From NCBI GenBank assembly GCA_028554755.1, contig JAPTOF010000020.1, positions 1,431,001-1,495,000 on the forward strand: a stretch of 64,000 bases of DNA. The letters are read 5' to 3'. The notes under the pieces were generated by a model, which saw nothing but the letters and a program-made list of their open reading frames with translations, searched no databases and was not told the origin of the DNA. A program made the position numbers and the translations under genes. This document shows positions 33,720 to 45,256 of the stretch, piece by piece (within the stretch, counting starts at the first letter, position 1; every line of letters begins with the position of its first letter). This DNA comes from Cordia subcordata. Its lineage: Eukaryota; Streptophyta; Magnoliopsida; Boraginales; Cordiaceae.

Positions 33720-35547
33720 TGAACACTACAAAACGAATTGGAAAACACAACAAAATTTTCTATCAGTTAGGGTTGGAGTAGAGAGAAGAGAGTACGAGTT
33801 TATGTATCACAAGGTTGATTGGACGATAATAAATTGTTTGGAAAAAGAAAACACTTTTCATAAGAACCAATCAACATGGATGTTACAGTTACACAATATC
33901 TTGAGGATATAAGATAAAACTTTGAAAAGGGGCATTTGGTAGAGAGAAAGTCTCATTTGAAATCCCTTAGGCCATTGAGCATGACAACAGCACAAGTGCT
34001 GCAGACTACAATCTAAAACTCAATACGTCAAATTCAGTATGTTTGGGATTATTCTGATCAGCAATACTCATTAACACAAGGAAAAAGGGATTATCCTGAG
34101 CAGCAATAACTCAAAATGCTTTCATCAGGCTATATATTCCTTCTTTGACCACAACACCATTATCATCAGATATTCACCATTAAACATTAATATTGGACAT
34201 TTAGCAGCAGTTGAATTGTTTTTTTTTAAACATTAAAAAGATTGCGAATTCAGCAGCTGAATTTCTAAAGTTTTAACTGCTATAAACAAATATTTTTGCC
34301 CTGTGACTTACTTTATGATGATAATTCTGTTTTCTTCATTTCTCCAATTAATTTGGATGGAACATTTACAGTTCGATCTTCAAAAGCTCAAAGAAGAAAA
34401 GGGAAAAAAATTTTCATAATATTCTCTAAATATCCTGGTAATGTTGTCAATGGCTGTCAAAGTTTCTCCGGAATGAAAATCACATGAAGAGCCCAACAAG
34501 ACCACTCAGTTTTTGAGCTGAGAGCAATTGCTTGAGAGAGGAGAAAGGGGTCAGACGGTCTGCACTCTTCCTACATTTAGAAATCACAAAGGTTACGATG
34601 ATATAACATTCTAGTCCACCAATTCATCTGGCATTCTGTTATCTCCAATTTTCTCCCCACTGGTTACCCTCGGAACATCCAACACCCAGATCATTAGATG
34701 ATTTATCAGTTTCTTTTGGAAATGGAGCTGATCATCCATGGAAAATGACAGTAATAAACTATTACTGATCCTTCTATTACAGAAAGGAGGTATACCCTTC
34801 TTCAGTTACTGAGAAATTCCGTCCTATAATGTAAAATTTCTAAATTTATTCATTTCTGTCTCCTAAACACTTTAACTTATCGGACTCCTTGGATCTCCAT
34901 TATTTTGTTTAGGTCCTTAAGGTTTAGTTAGAAGGTGTCTAGCTTATAAATTGGTCAAAGCAGCTTGTAAGCTGATATTGAGATTATAAGCTCAAAGTGT
35001 TTGATAAACAGTCTAGTTGACAAGCTCAAAAGAAGCTTCTGATCCCCTATATTTCTTTCTATTTTGTTTTTTTTCCTTTTTCTAGAGGTTATAAGCTGTC
35101 TAAGTTCAAGCTATTTTGACGAACAAATTAGGGCAACTACTGGAACTTGTACAGTTATTTTAGTTTATTCTATTATAATCACTAAAACAGCTAATCTCTT
35201 TTTGAGCTAAAACCAAACAATTTTCACCAACAGGGCAATGTTCCAAGGTTTGGGCTGTTCGCACATTCTTAATTGACAAATCTGTTGGACTTTTTATCAT
35301 CATATGATTTGATGCAAGGATCTCACATAATCATGTCACAGGTAAGTGGTATCCAAGTTGAGGCAAGCAGATTAAAGAGAAATAAAGATCACAAATACTA
35401 AATAGTACCAGCAGCCAGCCAGTGCTTGAGACCTCTGACAATTGCCAAGATGTAAACCTAAAAAGTTTTGGCTGAAAATATAACAACATAAATAATGGCA
35501 TCATCATATTGACTCTTGAGTAGCATGCATCACTGCAGAAAAATAAA
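33720..35547. other. Intergenic; possible MITE at about 34920-35260
   Basis: No gene was recognised. The part from about 34920 to 35260 has repeated AGCTTATAAGCT-like palindromes and ends in a TGAGCTAAAACCAAAC motif. This is typical of plant MITEs, but I could not fix termini or a duplication. Confidence 0.35.
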
Positions 35548-36511
35548 GGGTAAAATGCACCTGACCCCCCCCCCCTCCCGATCTACCATGAGTGTATGAC
35601 ACATCCTATGGTGTCAAAAGTCTCGTAACAAGCCCTTGTGGTGAGTAAAAGTTCCACACATACCCTTACTGGCCAAGACTCCCCCAACGGTGTTAAAATT
35701 TACATGAGAAAAGACATTAATACCCTTACCCCCAATTGTTCAATTTTCTTTTCTTCATTGTTCATTTGCACAACTCAAACTGCTAAATAGGTCAGTAAAG
35801 TTTCACCCAAAAATGAACAAAGTAATCTAATGAACCAAAATTGTTGTTTATTTGCACAACTCGTTCATGAAAAAATCTGGAAACTCTTTTCTCTTGAACA
35901 AGTTCCAATGAATTCTCTATCCATGTTTGAGCTTTCTCTGGTTAGATGAGAAAATAACCAATAAATAAAGAGTACTCCTACTTGTAGTAAGGAATTAATG
36001 ATCCCCATCTTTACTTTCTTCCGGTGTTTGCATTCCACCATCAAAATCCATGCAGACCTCACCATCTTGACCAGCCCAAATCTTGCAAAACTCACAAAAC
36101 TCAATCTAGAATCAACTAGCGGCTGCAATATCTTGTGAAAAATACAACTCTAGCGCAATGCCAACAAGATGAGCCGTCTTGGTTGATCGAACAGTGCCGT
36201 AAGGCTCTAAACTTGGAGAGATCACAGCAATGTTCAGTCTTTTTTCGCTGTTTTAGGTGTTTGATGAGAGGGATTCAATGGCAGCATGGCCTATTGCATA
36301 TGGATCTGACCATAATAGAAATTTGAATAATTTGGTAAGGATATTAATGTCTTTTCTCATGTAAATTTTAACACTGTTAGGGGAGTGTTTGACAGTAAGG
36401 GGTATGTATGGAACTTTTACTCACCATAAGGAATTGTAGTGGGACTTTTGACACCACAGTGGATGGTGTACATTTATGGTAGACCACAAGGGGGTCTGGT
36501 GCTTTTGACCC
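35548..36511. mobile_element. Mutator-like element with 9-bp TSD and about 185-bp terminal inverted repeats
   Basis: The 964-bp element starts GGGTAAAATGCACCTGACCC, and its other end, inverted, reads GGGTCAAAAGCACCAGACCC. The arms match over about 185 bp, for example TTAAAATTTACATGAGAAAA on both sides. The flanks are a perfect 9-bp direct repeat AAAAATAAA (35539-35547 and 36512-36520), diagnostic of the Mutator superfamily. The 590-bp interior has no transposase. It carries non-repeat sequence with partly open frames on both strands (minus 36128-35865), which could be a captured host fragment. Confidence 0.85.
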
Positions 36512-36889
36512 AAAAATAAAGATGGAAAAACAAACATTTTAGAACATGTAACTAGCACGGAAGTGAAGAAAGGAGGAAGGTAGGAGGTCTCAGTAGCCCT
36601 ATAAGTTCTCTGGTCTATTCATCTTATTCATGTTGAGATTGCATTGCACGTAACTTATGAGGAATAATGAAGAGGACAAACAAAAATTTAGTATTTACAT
36701 GCTACCTGTGTCATTAAGCATGGTTAATTCACTTCAGACGATTATCTTCACATACAAAAACAACAAAAAGTAATATCTATAAATAAAAGACAGGTAATTG
36801 GACATGGTTTATTTGCTTCAGACTATAATATTTCTAAATGGAAATAACAAAAAAGTAATCTCAATGAACAGAAGACAACCTTGTGCTGT

Positions 36890-38200
36890 TTGTGTGAATA
36901 AAACCAGTAGTAGAACTGCGACAAAGAGAAAATTTTACCTCAGCAGTGGAAACCTTACATCAATAACAATTGGATTATCTCTGAAAGAAGTGACAGGTAT
37001 AATTCCCAAAGAAGCTGCCTCCTGCCCACAAAATATGTGACATTTTCATTACCAATTTAAATCAAATAAAGAATCAAGAAGAATTCTTCACCGACCTCTA
37101 GCAACGAAAATGCATGAGGATCATATTACCCAAATCCATCAAGCAATGAGCATAGGTTTGAGCGTGTTCATGTATTAGTACCAACACCTACATTCTCAAT
37201 GAATTATCTCCTAAGAAATGCATCATGAGGAAGCCGCAGGTATACTAAAACTTGTGAAAGTTCTTCTGCTGTAGGTAACACTCCATCTCCAATTGTTTCC
37301 TGACCCTCAATGCCATTGATGTCCTACAAACAGATCATCCTTCACCAATCAATATGGATTTCAAATTCAATTCAACCATAGTGGAGACTATCCAACAAAA
37401 GATGCACCATCAACAAGAAGATTAATAACAAATTAGTGACTTTCAAAAATCATGCTCATTATTCTTTGGCACAAGTAACAACAATGGATTCCGACTTCTG
37501 CTTGGGCAAAAAGAAAGACAACAACAGACTTTCCAAGCTCTCATTAGATACCATAGATATGAAGCAGAAAGATGAATCAGCAAAAGCAACAAAATGCAAT
37601 TAATGAAAGCATATATGCCCTTGAAGTGCAACATTCATATAGAGAACTACAGATTCTTAGCAATTAGCAGCAGAAATTTCATTTCAGTGGTCTCCAGAAC
37701 ATACAGAGACGCAACCTCAAAAATATCATGCCATTAGTAAAGCTTCTGTAGGATACTAAACAAGAACTGATATGTGTGAAACAAGAACTGGTTGCATGTG
37801 GATAGGCTAAAATGGGCCAAGCTCTAGCTCTGGCACTGTGATAAGGAGCATTGTATAGCCTAAGTCCTAAGATCTTACACAGTGGTCTTGAAAACCCAGG
37901 GTTTACCAACGAAGAGCAATTAATTCTCTTACAGGACGAATGTTTTGAAAGTTTGTTAAAGCATCTACTAACTGATACCGAGTCAAAAGGAAGACAGTAT
38001 ACCATTTAATTTCAAGATGTAGCTTTCCCGAGTCGAAAGATAAAACAGGCTCTCCAAGCTTACAAGCCTTCTGGAATCTCCACAAGCCTTTTTGAATTTT
38101 TCGCCGTTCACTTAAAAATAAAAAAATAAAAACTTGCTCTTCGTCCGTAACAAAGAAGTAAATACACGCATTCATCAACAATACGACATGCATATAAGTT
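36890..38200 (-). other. Exon-like pieces of an unassigned minus-strand gene or pseudogene
   Basis: Minus-strand segments read like exons but match no family I can name: about 37325-37190 (EGQETIGDGVLPTAEELSQV then LVYLRLPHDAFLRR, followed by a stop), about 37030-36960 (EAASLGIIPVTSFRDNPIVI) and about 38110-38010 (GLWRFQKACKLGEPVLSFDS). Some carry plausible splice borders, and stops or frameshifts separate them. They may be remnants of one gene or of several. Confidence 0.3.
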
Positions 38201-38405
38201 TTTTAAACAATGAAAAAAAGTATAAACTGGGTTAAATTAGGATTCACACGTTGTAATCAAAATTGCTGTTCTATAAAAAAGCAAAATTTCCATCTAGAAT
38301 TACACTCATATCATGATATATCCCACAAAACTCTAGAAGACAAACTCCAAATCTGACATCCTATATTTCAACAAATAGTACAAGAACAGCTCTCAAAATA
38401 ATTAA

Positions 38406-38620
38406 TCAAAACCTCTCCTGCAATCTGACACTAAACAGCTCTAAGCTTAGAATAAACCTTGCCAGCAGGAGACCCCAAAATCAAACTACAAAGAGAATCT
38501 CTTGCAATCTTTATATTCGCGAACGAGCCTAGTATATGAATCTTCGTATCTGCAATCAAAATCCTTGTTTCGGTCGCGTTTTCGATTGCAAACTTGGTCG
38601 CAGAGTCTTGACACAACACC
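38406..38620 (-). pseudogene. PNO1: PNO1/DIM2 (ribosome assembly KH protein), C-terminal fragment
   Basis: PNO1 is a KH-domain factor that works with NOB1 in late 40S ribosome maturation. The minus strand encodes TKFAIENATETRILIADTKI, then HILGSFANIKIARDSLCSLI and GSPAGKVYSKLRAV, the highly conserved second KH region and C-terminus. One extra T after AV creates an immediate TAG. The family ending (RLQERF-like, TGA at 38406) follows in the shifted frame. The rest of the protein is not found upstream, where the sequence turns into acidic and glycine-rich frames of unclear origin. It is a truncated, frameshifted copy. Confidence 0.85.
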
Positions 38621-39176
38621 CACAAACGCCTCCATTTTTTTTATTTTTCCATCATACGTCATCTTTGTCATTATGCAGGTCTTGATCTTGCCGTTTTGGC
38701 TGCTGCAGCATCTGCCACCGCAGCCTCCACCTCCGCCACCGTCAATTCCCCATGTCCTGACCATCATTGTCATCATCATCACCAATGTGCTCAGCTCCAC
38801 CTTCATTTACTTCTTGTTGCAGCAAATCTTGGCCACCCATCTCATCTTCTTTATCTTCATAAATGCAGAGGAAGATGAAAGAAGAGGTTTATAGAGTTAC
38901 GGCCAACTATCGGCACCGGCTCCATTAGCTGCCGCCCGTCTCGCGGCGGTGAGAAGATCACCGGAAGATATTCATCCGCATCGCATTGGGAACTGAGCAC
39001 ACCCTATATACATTTTTATAAAATATATTCATATACTTTTGCACTCACAAATCAACAATATATAGATAAAATGTTAATATAGCATGGTTAATCTATATAC
39101 AAATAGAGTCATGTCATATATCACCAATTCCGAACCATTACTGGTTTGGATTAAATTTTTTTTTTTTTAAATTAAA

Positions 39177-39271
39177 CTAGTGTGGAATGACCGAGCAATG
39201 CTCGGTCTGCTGGTCTACCCATGCCCATATATTTGTGTTCTAATTTCATATTAGCATATTAATATAGGAGA
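39177..39271 (-). mobile_element. Candidate 95-bp mini-Helitron
   Basis: Read on the minus strand, the 3' end has a hairpin ACCGAGC-ATT-GCTCGGT followed by CATTCCACACTAG and a flanking T. A matching 5' start TCTCCTATATTAATATGC lies 95 bp away, preceded by A, so insertion between A and T is respected. The hairpin end is strong; the short length makes the 5' end less certain. Confidence 0.45.
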
Positions 39272-40249
39272 TGAATTTTAAATTGTAAAATTGATTTTTG
39301 AAGTGAATATATTTTTTCGCTAGAGTAAAAAAAAAAATGAATATTCCCAATAATTGCATTATCAAGTGGGGTAAAAAGTTGAAGTTATTCCTACTAAACA
39401 AGAAGTCTACTTGACTTACTAACTACTCAATTCTAGCATTTACTCACAAATGCAGCACTACAATGCAAGTACATACAATCTGCTGAGTGATGTGTGCACG
39501 GCAATGAGAAAGCATTCAGTCCCAAGCCAAACTTATTAGTTGTTCCTCAGCACCCCGTACCTTAAGAGGAAATCTCTAAACTCTTCAAGGTCAACGGCAA
39601 GCTAATTTATTAGACATTAGTGTCTACAATTAAGTACGAAAACATCACACTGAATAAGATCCCTTTGCATCTAACAGCATGCGTGGGGATGTGTTTCTTA
39701 ACAATTCTTGTAGCCAAATGATTCAAAAATTAGAGTCTGGTTGAAAAGGACTTCTGGAAGGTGTCAAAAGCCCTTTCTCTGCTTTTCACCATTACACATT
39801 ATATTATTGTTTTGACATTATGTGTGTCTCCTAATACTAACATTAAAAAAAGCAGTGGAAGAATAATAACCTATATTTTATTGATAAGCTTTCAAATTGT
39901 TAAATTTATACCACATAGTTTCATAAACAAGGATAGCCGAGTTGACATTACATGACACCACCATAATAACAAAGTTATCTTCTACTCTGTTCATGAGTTT
40001 TGTTGAAGACTCTCTTTATGCTTTTCGCTGTCCCTATGTACATTATTGTGTTAGCTTTACTTGAATCACCAGAGATTGACATTGACAAAATAGTAGAAGA
40101 TGAAGAACCTATATTTTTTTTTTTTGATAAGCTTTCAGAGATTCATATCTCTATTATCTACTTGTCATAAACAACAACAGAACTGATATTTATGGACACC
40201 ACTATAATATTGATCCATCTAGGCCCCTGTAATCAAACAAACAGTAGAA
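39272..40249. other. Intergenic spacer, no gene seen
   Basis: No feature was supported apart from A/T runs. It ends at the target duplication of the Copia element. Confidence 0.5.
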
Positions 40250-40254
40250 CATAT

Positions 40255-40424
40255 TGTTAAGTGTAGAGAGTTAGATAATATATTATGTTGCTATTGTAAT
40301 AGGTCTCTCTCCCACATCAGAAGAGACATAGTATTTGCTTCTTTTCATAATATTATAAATAGAGCAGGCTAATACCCTAAAAAGTATCATTCTCTCTCTA
40401 TCCATATGTGTCCTCTTTCTTAAA
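40255..40424 (+). repeat. 5' LTR of the Copia element
   Basis: It begins TGTTAAGTGTAGAGAGTTAG. It contains TATTATAAATAGAGCAG, a good TATA box, near 40350-40366, and ends CTCTTTCTTAA. It matches the 3' LTR over its length with substitutions and small gaps. Confidence 0.9.
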
Positions 40425-40847
40425 ATGCCATCTCCGATTAGTCATAATCCCATCACTTTTTCACAAATTTAAACCCACATATCGCTACCTCGTGCTTAGG
40501 CGACCTCGGCAACACCTTCGCCGTCGCCGAAAATAGTGTCACGCGTCGGTACCTCCAGTGCGTGAGCTTCACGCGCCGGCACCGGAGCTTCGGCCAGCTC
40601 CCTTCTCTTACTGGAATGATCGACCAGGTTTGCCCGTCTCAGCTGTGTAGTTGTTTTTGCAAAATTCTACCTTAGCAATGTGTTATTTGTGATCAACAAT
40701 GTCTTTGAGATTTGAAAAAAAAAAACAGAGAACAAAAAAAAAAATGCAGAACTAATTTTTTCCCTTGCTGGATCGTTGAATTAGTTTGTGGGAGTGCTAT
40801 TATTATAGTGTAGGCTGCTGCACATCCAATTTTTCCTTTCAGTCATT
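40425..40847 (+). other. Copia leader with a GC-rich segment
   Basis: Between the 5' LTR and the gag start, positions 40485-40630 are strikingly GC-rich. One frame is open for about 55 codons (GDLGNTFAVAENSVTRRYLQ is part of it) and ends at a GTTTGC donor-like site. No TGGTATCAGAGC primer site is found. The segment may be a captured host exon; that is inference. Confidence 0.5.
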
Positions 40848-42374
40848 ATGGAACCTGACTTTGTTGAGAAAACAAAGACTTATGCTGAGTCCCCGAGAAC
40901 TCATGTTGCTGCTACTCCATCAGTTGTCGAGCCCTCCTTTTTTGGTACTCACACTGTCACAACAATTAAGCTAAATGGTAAAAATTACTTGTCGTGGTCT
41001 GTGGCTGTCAATATTTGGTTTCTTAGACAAGGTTTCGAAAATCACCTATCCTCTGATTGTCCGCCTGATTTATCTACGATTGATGCTCGTACCTGGCGCC
41101 GTGTCGATGCCCAGTTGGTGAGTTTGCTTTGGCAATCCATGGAGGATTCTATCCAAACATGCTTTCGGAATTGCCAAACATGTAAAGCTATTTGGACTTC
41201 TGCTAAAGTGAGATATTCTAACCAAGTTACTCAAGCATTTGATGTTGTGTCTGATATGCTGCGGGCCCAGGCAGATATGGAGTTGATGGATTATTACAGC
41301 CGATTTTACAATTCCGTGATTGAATTTTGTGATCTTTTCCCACTCAGTACAGATTCTACAGTGATTGCCCAACAATGGGACAATTTGTGCTTGATCTTCT
41401 GGTTACATGGACTTCATCGTCGGTATGATGCTGTACGTTCTCAATTACTATCCAGTTCTACCTTGCCCACTCTAGATGATGCTTATGCTAGAATACAGCG
41501 TGCTCAGCCCCACTTTTTGACTTCTGGTTCTCAAGACGAACAATCTGCTTTAGTTGTTCCTACCTCGACTCGTGACGAAAACTTTGATCATGGTGGTCGC
41601 GGTACTTCTGGGCGAGAAGGAGGGCGTTCAAATGGTCAGTGCCCTCGTTACAGTTATTGTAATAAATTTGGTCATATTCGCGACAATTGTTGGACTCTTC
41701 ATGGTCATCCTTCTCAAGTTGCTAATGCAGTCCAAAAAAATTCAGTCGAGCCTTCTACTTCTACAGTTCCTGCTTCGGTGACTGTTGCAGGGGATGAATA
41801 CTCTGAGTTCCTGCAGTTTAAGGCCTCTAAACAAGCTACGCATCCCACTTCGACCGCCTCCTTTGCTCAGGCTAGCTCATCCACAGCTCTTATGACCCGT
41901 ACTGTACCTGACCTTAATCCTTGGATTCTTGATTCTGGTGCATCTGATCATATTTGTGATAATGTCCGTTTACTCTCTCATTTTAGACCTGGTATGTTTT
42001 CGAATGTCACACTTGCAGATGGGTCATCTACCTCTGCTCGTGGAATTGGTATTACACACCCGACATCTTTCATTCTACTATTATCTGTTTTGTATCTTCC
42101 AAACTTTCCTTTTAATCTTTTATCTATTAGTCAGCTGACCAAACTACGTCACTGTTCTGTGACATTTACTGCTGATGCTGTGTTAATCCAGGATCTGAAG
42201 ATCGACGTGAAGATTGGTACCGGGCGTGAGGAGCAAGGACTATACTATCTCAATGTTTCTCCATCTACCATATGTGTTGTTGCTCCCTCACCAGAACAAG
42301 TTCATTCTTGTCTCGGTCATCCTTTCCTGCCCAATCTCAAGAAAATGGTTTCTAGTTTAGGGTCAGTCAAATAA
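40848..42374 (+). pseudogene. Copia gag, protease and start of integrase (508 codons)
   Basis: The frame starts MEPDFVEKTK. Residues about 40-210 form the Copia gag core (LNGKNYLSWSVAVNIWF, then WLHGLHRRYDAVRSQLL). The zinc knuckle near residue 270 reads YSYCNKFGHIRDNC. The first cysteine of the CX2CX4HX4C motif is tyrosine, so the knuckle is damaged. The aspartic protease motif is ILDSGASDHI near residue 360. The GAG-pre-integrase part (HSCLGHPFLPNLKKM) closes the frame at a TAA (42372-42374), after which the same protein continues (LSCESCQLGK) until a frameshift in the T-run at about 42414-42420. Gag and Pol were one frame originally, as in most plant Copia elements. Confidence 0.9.
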
Positions 42375-42419
42375 TTGTCCTGTGAGTCCTGTCAGTTAGG
42401 CAAGTATAGTGTAGTTTTT

Positions 42420-43626
42420 TTCTTAATCGAGTCAATAAACGGGCTGCTACCCCCTTTGCTCTTGTTCATTCTGACATTTGGGGTCCTTGTCGAACTACTT
42501 CCAAATCTGGGTTTTGTTATTTTGTTACTTTTATAGACGATTATTCTGGCATGACATGGTTGTTTTTAATTAAAGAACGTTCTAAAGTATTGTCTATTTT
42601 TACCATGTTTCATGCTAAAATTCAAACCAATTTGGGGTTTGTATTCAAATTCTTCGAAGTGGCAATGCAAAAGAATACTTCTTCTCTTCTTTTTCTTCAT
42701 TTTTATCTTCTAATTGCATTCTTCATCAGTCATCTTGTTCACATACTCCACAACAGAATAGGGTGGGTGAAAGAAAGAATCGCCATCTAATTGAGACAGC
42801 TCGTACATTTCTTCTCCATAGAAATGTACCTCTTCGGTTTTGGGATGATGTGGTCCTTACATCGTGCTATCTTATCCATCGTATGCCATCATCTATGTTA
42901 TATGATCAAATACCATTCTCTATTTTGTTCTCTCGTGATTCTATTTATGTGCTACCTCCTCTGGTTTTTGGATGTGTCTGCTTTGTCCACAACCTTTCTC
43001 TTGGGATAGATAAGCTAGGTCCTTGATCTATCAAGTGTGCGTTTCTTGGATACTCTTGACGTCAAAAGCGTTACATGTGCTACTCTCCTAAGTTGAATCG
43101 ATGGTTTGTGTCAGCTGATGTTACCTTCTTAGAGAGTACCTCCTTTTTCCCCTCAACCGACACTTTTAATACCGTGGTCGAGTCTTTACCACTACCAGTA
43201 CCCACCTTTGATGTGTCTTTGGTCCCTTCTCATACTCCTGACCTCGCCTCTGCTCCTGAATCCACTTCTTCGTTGCCTTCTACTGTACGTCTAGATTGAC
43301 CGGACTTGCAAGTCTACTCACACCATCCATGTCCATTGCCACCTGCCCCGGTATCATATGATTCGCCGCATCCAGATCCAGTTTTGGCTCAATCATCTGA
43401 TTTTGACCTACCCATTGCTCTTCGTAAACGTATTCGTTCTTGCATCACTTGGCACCCAATATCTAACTTTGTTTCTTATTCTTCTTTATCTCATTCATAT
43501 GCATCCTTTGTTGCCTCCCTTTCTTCTATTTCCATTCCTAAGTCTGTGGCAGAGGCCTGTGCTCAACCTGGTTGGCAAGATGCTATGCTTGAAGAGATGT
43601 CTGCGTTACATCATAATGGAACATGA
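42420..43626 (+). pseudogene. Copia integrase and linker, disrupted
   Basis: After the frameshift the integrase core reads ALVHSDIWGPC (first catalytic Asp) and FIDDYSGMTWLFLIKERSK. One further frameshift near 42650 precedes LRSGNAKEY, where the second catalytic Asp of the usual RSDN motif is Gly. The third catalytic residue is kept in VGERKNRHLIETA. TGA stops occur at 43024, 43057, 43297 and 43624; the first two sit where family members have Arg CGA codons. The linker before RT is proline- and serine-rich, then IPKSVAEACAQPGWQDAMLE opens the RT region. Confidence 0.88.
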
Positions 43627-45062
43627 GAGTTGATTTGCCAGCCGGTAAGTCCTCTATTGGTTGCCAGCGGGTGTGTACAGTGAAGGTCTCCCCAGATGGT
43701 CAAGTGGATCGTTTGAAGGCTCGGCTTGTGGCCAAGGGATACACACAGGTCTATGGACTTGATTATGGTGACACCTTTTCTCCCGTTGCTAAGATGTCTT
43801 ATGTTCGAATTTTTCTTTCCTTGGCAACTATTCACCATTGGCCACCCCTTCAGTTGGATATTAAGAATGCTTTCCTGAATGGTGATATTGATGAGGAGGT
43901 GTATATGGAGCAACCGCTAGTCTTTGTTGCTCAGGGGGAGTCTCAGAAAGTATGTCGTTTGAAGAAGGCCTTGTACGGTCGCAAGCAATCTCTGAGGGCA
44001 TGGTTTGGACGTTTCAGTACTGCAGTTCTTGAATTTGGCATGATTTGTTGTAATGTGGATCATTCCATATTCTATTGGTGCTCATCTGGCAAACAGCTTC
44101 TTTTGATTGTGTATGTGGATAATATTGTCATAACAGGTGATGATGGAAAAGGGATTGATGAGTTGAAGGCCTTTCTTCATCAGCAATTTCAAACCAAAGA
44201 CCTGGGGCCACTTCACTATTTTCTGGGTATTGAGGTTGCAAAGTCAAAACAAGGGGTATTTATTTCTCAACGTAAATATGCATTAGATACGTTGAGTGAG
44301 CCAGGTTTACTTGGAGCACGACCTTGTGACTCACCTATGGATCCAAATGTGAAGCTTCTTCTAGATGAGGGGGAATTGATATCAAATCCGAGAAGATATA
44401 AAAGGTTAGTTGGAAAACTTAATTACCTCACTGTTACTCGACCAGATATCTCCTTTGCAATCAGTGTTGCCAGTTAGTTTCTGAACTCTCCACTAGAAAG
44501 ACAATGGGAAGCAGTCATTTGCATCCTAAGGTATATTAAAGGCTCATAAGGGAAAGGCTTACTTTTCAGTGTTCATGGGCACATGGAGATTGTTGGGTAC
44601 CCAGACGGGGCGGAAAGTCCTACTGATAGAAGGTCCACCTCTGGTTACTGTGTGTTCGTTGGAGGAAAACTTATTTCTTGAAAGAGTAAGAAACAAGATG
44701 TTGTTGCATGTTCTAGTGCTGAATCAGAATATCGAGCCATGGCGGTAGCTACTTGTGAGTTAGTATGGGTGGAGAATCTTCTGAAGGAGATTCAGGTCGC
44801 TTACTCCAATCTTATAAAGCTCATCTGTGACAATCAAGCTACGATGCATATTGCCACCAATCCATTATTTCATGAAAGGACTAAGCACATTGAGATAGAT
44901 TGTCACTTTGTCAGGGAGAAGCTATTATCTAAGGAAATTGTTACCTCTTTTGTTGGCTCAAATGATCAGTTCGCTGATTTATTTACAAAATCTCTTGGTG
45001 ATTCTTGGGTTAAATATATTTGTAATAAGCTGAGCACGCATGATATATATGCTCCAGCTTGA
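43623..45062 (+). pseudogene. Copia reverse transcriptase and RNase H, disrupted
   Basis: The RT domain (RVT_2) is open from 43623 to 44477: DRLKARLVAKGYTQ, then LDIKNAFLNGDIDEEVYMEQ and ALYGRKQS. The catalytic YVDD box is YVDN (44112-44123), an Asp to Asn change in the active site. TAG at 44475 replaces a Gln codon. RNase H follows with TAA at 44547, TGA at 44680 in place of Trp and an apparent two-codon loss in the usual DADW segment. It then runs open through SSAESEYRAMAVATCELVW and DQFADLFTKSLG to TGA at 45060. The TGA ends 7 bases before the 3' LTR and overlaps the start of the purine tract region. Confidence 0.92.
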
Positions 45063-45069
45063 GGGGGAG

Positions 45070-45251
45070 TGTTAAGTGTAGAGAGTTATATAATATATTA
45101 AGTTACTATTGTAATAAATCTCTCCCCCACATCGGAAGAGATATAGTATTTGCTCCTCATAATATTATAAATAGAACAGTCTAATACCCTAAAAGGTATT
45201 AAGCCTTTGAGTCTTTCTCTCTTTGTCCATATGTCCTCTTTCTTCTTAATA
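45070..45251 (+). repeat. 3' LTR of the Copia element
   Basis: It starts TGTTAAGTGTAGAGAG and ends TTCTTAATA. The terminal TTAATA is one change from the inverted repeat of TGTTAA. It is slightly longer than the 5' LTR because of a short insertion near the TCTTTGAGTC segment. Confidence 0.9.
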
Positions 45252-45256
45252 CATAT

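Larger units (their letters stand above)
40250..45256 (+). mobile_element. Ty1/copia LTR retrotransposon, complete but inactive
   Basis: The 5-bp target duplication CATAT lies at 40250-40254 and 45252-45256. LTRs are at 40255-40424 and 45070-45251, with a polypurine tract GAGGGGGAG immediately before the 3' LTR. Internal order is gag, protease, integrase, RT, RNase H, the Copia order. The coding region is broken by at least nine stops or frameshifts. The LTRs differ at many places, so the insertion is old. A primer-binding site of the usual Met-tRNA type is not visible after the 5' LTR. Confidence 0.93.

Noticed and set aside
38502..38894. 130-codon plus-strand open frame with a proline run
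   Set aside because: It is the antisense shadow of the PNO1 fragment and of acidic/Gly-rich repeats on the other strand.
41070..41375. Minus-strand frame inside gag
   Set aside because: It is antisense to the well-supported Copia gag domain.
43611..43913. Minus-strand frame inside RT
   Set aside because: It is antisense to the RVT_2 domain.
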